This document shows, piece by piece, positions 60,748 to 64,000 of a stretch of 64,000 bases of DNA. A program made the translations under genes and the position numbers. The stretch lies in the NCBI GenBank assembly GCA_025353765.1, contig JANXOD010000002.1, positions 1 through 64,000 on the forward strand, in the 5' to 3' direction. The notes below the pieces were generated by a model. It searched no databases. It was not told the DNA's origin and was given only the letters and a program-made list of their open reading frames with translations. The stretch comes from Sphingobacteriales bacterium (GTDB lineage: Bacteria; Bacteroidota; Bacteroidia; Sphingobacteriales; Sphingobacteriaceae). Position 1 is the first letter of the stretch. Every line of letters starts with the position of its first letter.

Positions 60748-63057
60748 TCACTGTTTTATAAACTTGCCGGTAATAGTAGTACTGCCCCTGAGCTTTAACA
60801 AGTATAAGCCGCCAGGTAAATTACTTACCGGCACCGTAAAGGAATTAGATAATGCCGTGTTGCTCATAAATTGTTTACCGCATATATTATATATGGTATA
60901 TGAACAAGGCTTATTCTTCAATTGTTCGGGCAATACAACGGTAATTGCATCAGTTGCGGGGTTTGGATACGTGAATGAAGCTAGCAGATCAGCAGGTTTT
61001 CCTATAGCTTCTGCGGCTTTCACAGCCTCATGAATATCTATTTTACCCCAGCCCCAGGTATTGCTTCCGGCGAAAGGAATATTTCCTGTAAAGTTATCGG
61101 TGCGGGCGGTATTCTTTAAAATAGTGATTACCTGTTGAGGGTCCAATTTGGGATTTGCTTCTAGTATAAGGGCTACCGCTCCTGCTGTTACAGGCGAAGA
61201 CATAGAAGTGCCACTTTCGCTGGCATATTTATAAATTCTTCCATTAAGAGGTGAGATTAGTTTATAAGCAACGGATGTATTCATGTATTCACCTTCATAA
61301 TCCTGCTTAAATGAAGAAATAGAAGAGATAACTTCAAAACCGGGGGCAGTAATGTCGGGTTTAGTGCGTCCATCTACTGTGGGACCCTTACTGGAAAAGT
61401 ATGCAATATTGCCTACTGTTGCTTCATTTTCCAGGCTTATAACCTTATTATAAATATTAGTATACTTATTTCTTGCGGCATAAGCCCCTGCAGCAATCAC
61501 ATTTTCGGCGGTTTGTCCATCTACAATAGTATACAAATCATCCCCATCAATATAACGGGGTTTGCCCCTGCCTAAAAAACTACTCCGGCTCCAGGCATGA
61601 ACAGTAGTATTACTGCCAGCAAAAGCTAATTCAAAACTTAACTGATTAATAGGCGGAGGCATAATATCAATTAGTATATTGGGCTTATGATTATTAGGAT
61701 TAGCTGCTTCGGTAGTTAGTTTTATAGTAACAGCGTTTATTCCATCATTAATAGTTTCGGTTATACTGTTATTTAATGAAGCTGCCACAAATTTAGTTTC
61801 ACCTATCTTAATATCATTTTTATAAGCTATTACTTTCACTGAAAAATCAGTGCCGGCAGAAGCCCAGCAATCAGTCAGATTATCGCCCGGGCCCATACTT
61901 GCATTTACCTTACCTTCTTCTTCAGTTGCCAATAAACTAAAAACAGTATCTGCTGTACTAAAAGAATGCGATAAATGTATTTTTGCACCGCCATCATTTC
62001 CGGCAGCACCCACCATCAGTTTACCTTCACCGGTTAAATTATTGATACCCTGGCAAAGCAGAGAGGTGCCATCATGTGGCCCAATCTGTGTGCCTGCACT
62101 GAAGTTAATTACTGCCGGTTTATGTACAGAAGCAGCGTAATTATAAATGTACTGCATGGCATCCATCACTTTAGAAGCGGATATGGTTTCACTATTCCCG
62201 TCAAATGATACCATCACAATTTCTGCTTTAGGCGCTATGCCCTGGTATTTGCCGTTTGTCTCCCAACCAGAACCGGCAGCAATTCCTGTGGTATGGGTGC
62301 CATGTGTTTCGTCCTGCCCATCGTATAAGTAGAACTTTTTAGCAGGATTTTTATACTCGCTCGTATCAATATTTTTAATGATCTCACCCGGGTTTATGAG
62401 TTCCATTCCGTAATTATATCCTGCGGGCGGAGCAAAACCCAGCCCGGCTTGGGCCTCATTATAGGTTTGGTTCCATACCCGGGATATTCTGCATTGTTTT
62501 GTAAGCGGGTCATAAAAAGTGGGATGGGTATAATCAAAACCGGCATCAATCATTCCCACTACTACGTTCTCTCCAAAATAAGCATGCGATAGATTAAGCC
62601 CCTGGTATACTTCAGCAGCTTTGGTTTCTGTTCGAACCTCGTCCAGCAATAGTTTCATTTTTCCGCCGGTATCTATGGCTTTTATTCCATTCACCTTTGG
62701 GAGTTTAGGGAATGAATGTATAGGTACCTGGACTGTCCAGATGTCTCCGGCTTTAGTATTCGTGATCACACCCAGGTTATTCAAAGCTTTGGTATCAATA
62801 GACACATAGTCCACTTTGATAAGTGCAGCGATATATGGCACCTGGTTATGATGTATAATGCCCAGTTCCTGCTGTACTTGTGCAGTCATTTCAGGGTTTT
62901 TGCCCTTGCCTTGTTTTTCGATGATCTCCAGTACACTTTTTGCACTGGTCGACAAATTATTTTGTGCGCTTGCATAAAAGCATACTTGAACTAAGAGAGT
63001 GGCTATGAACAAGAGCCTTTTGAGACGGGTTTGAGATATTTTAGTAGTGGTCTTCAT
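60748..63057 (-). CDS. S8 subtilisin-like serine protease with T9SS C-terminal domain
   Basis: Catalytic D (GMIDAGFDYTHP), H (ETHGTHTTGIAAG), S (ESGTSMSSPVTAG); C-terminal FTYPNPATDAITVVLP...GLYLLKLRGSTTITGKFIKQ. Confidence 0.95.
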   Translation of the reverse strand: MKTTTKISQTRLKRLLFIATLLVQVCFYASAQNNLSTSAKSVLEIIEKQGKGKNPEMTAQVQQELGIIHHNQVPYIAALIKVDYVSIDTKALNNLGVITNTKAGDIWTVQVPIHSFPKLPKVNGIKAIDTGGKMKLLLDEVRTETKAAEVYQGLNLSHAYFGENVVVGMIDAGFDYTHPTFYDPLTKQCRISRVWNQTYNEAQAGLGFAPPAGYNYGMELINPGEIIKNIDTSEYKNPAKKFYLYDGQDETHGTHTTGIAAGSGWETNGKYQGIAPKAEIVMVSFDGNSETISASKVMDAMQYIYNYAASVHKPAVINFSAGTQIGPHDGTSLLCQGINNLTGEGKLMVGAAGNDGGAKIHLSHSFSTADTVFSLLATEEEGKVNASMGPGDNLTDCWASAGTDFSVKVIAYKNDIKIGETKFVAASLNNSITETINDGINAVTIKLTTEAANPNNHKPNILIDIMPPPINQLSFELAFAGSNTTVHAWSRSSFLGRGKPRYIDGDDLYTIVDGQTAENVIAAGAYAARNKYTNIYNKVISLENEATVGNIAYFSSKGPTVDGRTKPDITAPGFEVISSISSFKQDYEGEYMNTSVAYKLISPLNGRIYKYASESGTSMSSPVTAGAVALILEANPKLDPQQVITILKNTARTDNFTGNIPFAGSNTWGWGKIDIHEAVKAAEAIGKPADLLASFTYPNPATDAITVVLPEQLKNKPCSYTIYNICGKQFMSNTALSNSFTVPVSNLPGGLYLLKLRGSTTITGKFIKQ

Positions 63058-63243
63058 AGAATTTGTTGTTGTTACTTTTCAATAAATAGAAATAACAAAG
63101 AATTAACAATTCCTGTAACAACAGTAAAAAACAATAATTGTTTGTAGGTAAATTATACTTGCAGGTAATTTTGCTCTGTCTGCCTTTATTTGCTTAACCA
63201 GCCTTCTATTGTCTTAAAAAGGGCTTATTAATTTTTGTTAGGA

Positions 63244-63306
63244 AGCTTTTAACTCTCTTCGGGTATCTTTCTATCCCTTCAGAGTTACTTTTAATCCTCT
63301 CCGAGT
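63244..63306. repeat. Degenerate tandem repeat, three 21-bp units
   Basis: agcttttaactctcttcgggt | atctttctatcccttcagagt | tacttttaatcctctccgagt. Confidence 0.7.
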
Positions 63307-63404
63307 GTTGGCATAACGGTGGTATGAGGGTGCATATAATGACTCAGCATGCTAATAGAGGAACAAGAAGTTTTATTAAGAATGGAGTACAGATTTAGTT
63401 GAAA

Positions 63405-63638
63405 TTAACCCGGGTGCCATTGTTCAATGGCCAGACATATATTTTCAAGAAATTCGGGGTCAATAGGATAGTCGTCCATTACCTGCCAGGTGTCATATTT
63501 GTTGGTAATAAAAAAATTAGAGCCGTTTTCATAGACCAGGCGATAGCCTTGTTCTTCCTGGTATTTTTCGGACATGGCCTCTAATTCATGAAGCATGCCG
63601 GTTAAAGGATCTACTACGCTTAATCTCATGATAATCAT
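63405..63638 (-). CDS. Hypothetical protein, 77 aa
   Basis: Intact ORF between terminator-free gaps; no family recognised. Confidence 0.55.
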   Translation of the reverse strand: MIIMRLSVVDPLTGMLHELEAMSEKYQEEQGYRLVYENGSNFFITNKYDTWQVMDDYPIDPEFLENICLAIEQWHPG

Positions 63639-63662
63639 TTTTAGGTTATAATGATATTGTAC

Positions 63663-64000
63663 TTAATTTGTTTTTGCTGCCTTTAAATATTTATTAAACC
63701 AGGTAATGGCCATATTAGCAACTTTTTCCAGTTTGCCAGGTTCCTCAAATAAGTGGCTCGCCCCTTCAATAAGTATTAATTCTTTCTCTGATTTGAGCAG
63801 TGAAAATGCCTCTTTATTTAGTTGAATTACCTCCTTATCCAAACTGCCAAGAATAAACAGGGTTGGTGCTGTAACTAACGGCAAATTTGCGGCCAAGTCT
63901 GGCCGTCCTCCCCGGGATACGATTGCTTTTATTTTTCCTCCCAGTGTGGCTGCTGCCTCAAGCGTTGCCGCTGCACCGGTGCTTGCACCAAAATATCCGA
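63663..64000 (-). CDS. Alpha/beta hydrolase (dienelactone hydrolase-like), partial, 5' end outside window
   Basis: Frame open to the window edge: GYFGASTGAAATLEAAATLGGKIKAIVSRGGRPDLAANLPLVTAPTLFILGSLDKEVI...EGASHLFEEPG (GxSxG, Asp, His). Confidence 0.85.
   Translation of the reverse strand, partial: GYFGASTGAAATLEAAATLGGKIKAIVSRGGRPDLAANLPLVTAPTLFILGSLDKEVIQLNKEAFSLLKSEKELILIEGASHLFEEPGKLEKVANMAITWFNKYLKAAKTN

Noticed and set aside
60748-63057. Subtilase as a bacteriocin- or lanthipeptide-processing protease
   Set aside because: It carries its own T9SS sorting domain and no precursor peptide or modification enzyme is nearby.

Overview
This 64-kb, AT-rich window is a stretch of bacterial chromosome from a Bacteroidota. 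Sphingobacteriales-like is inferred from GldB, T9SS C-terminal domains, FISUMP lipoproteins, DUF2480/3108/3109/4834/6427 proteins and TAnnTTTG-type promoters. Most of it is housekeeping: nadE, lnt, rsmI, serS, uvrB, purQ, coaX, lptC, ppiD-like, rfbA, dtd, rsgA, metF, metH, murQ, S41 peptidase, der, era, and tRNA-fMet and tRNA-Glu. I found no CRISPR array, prophage, transposase or obvious defence island. The leads I consider best are: (1) three separate intergenic tracts of degenerate 21-bp tandem repeats, each leaving one minus-strand frame open with a similar heptad pattern (YFDDIEx / LFDAMAx / NSEGIER), one of them in frame just after the metF stop; (2) a bacterial desaturase closely resembling the eukaryotic sphingolipid delta-4 desaturase DEGS1; (3) a SAM-I (S-box) riboswitch in the metH leader, controlling a putative metH-(small membrane protein)-metF unit; (4) intergenic-type simple repeats captured as codons inside MetH, and a GC-rich palindromic element captured as the Lnt C-terminal tail; (5) inverted simple-repeat arms framing two same-strand intergenic spacers; (6) an ArsR autorepressor promoter with two near-identical palindromic operators; (7) a six-PAS soluble histidine kinase with an LHN H-box, convergently overlapping a NarL-type regulator. 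All protein names are from motif recognition by eye; no database search was run.
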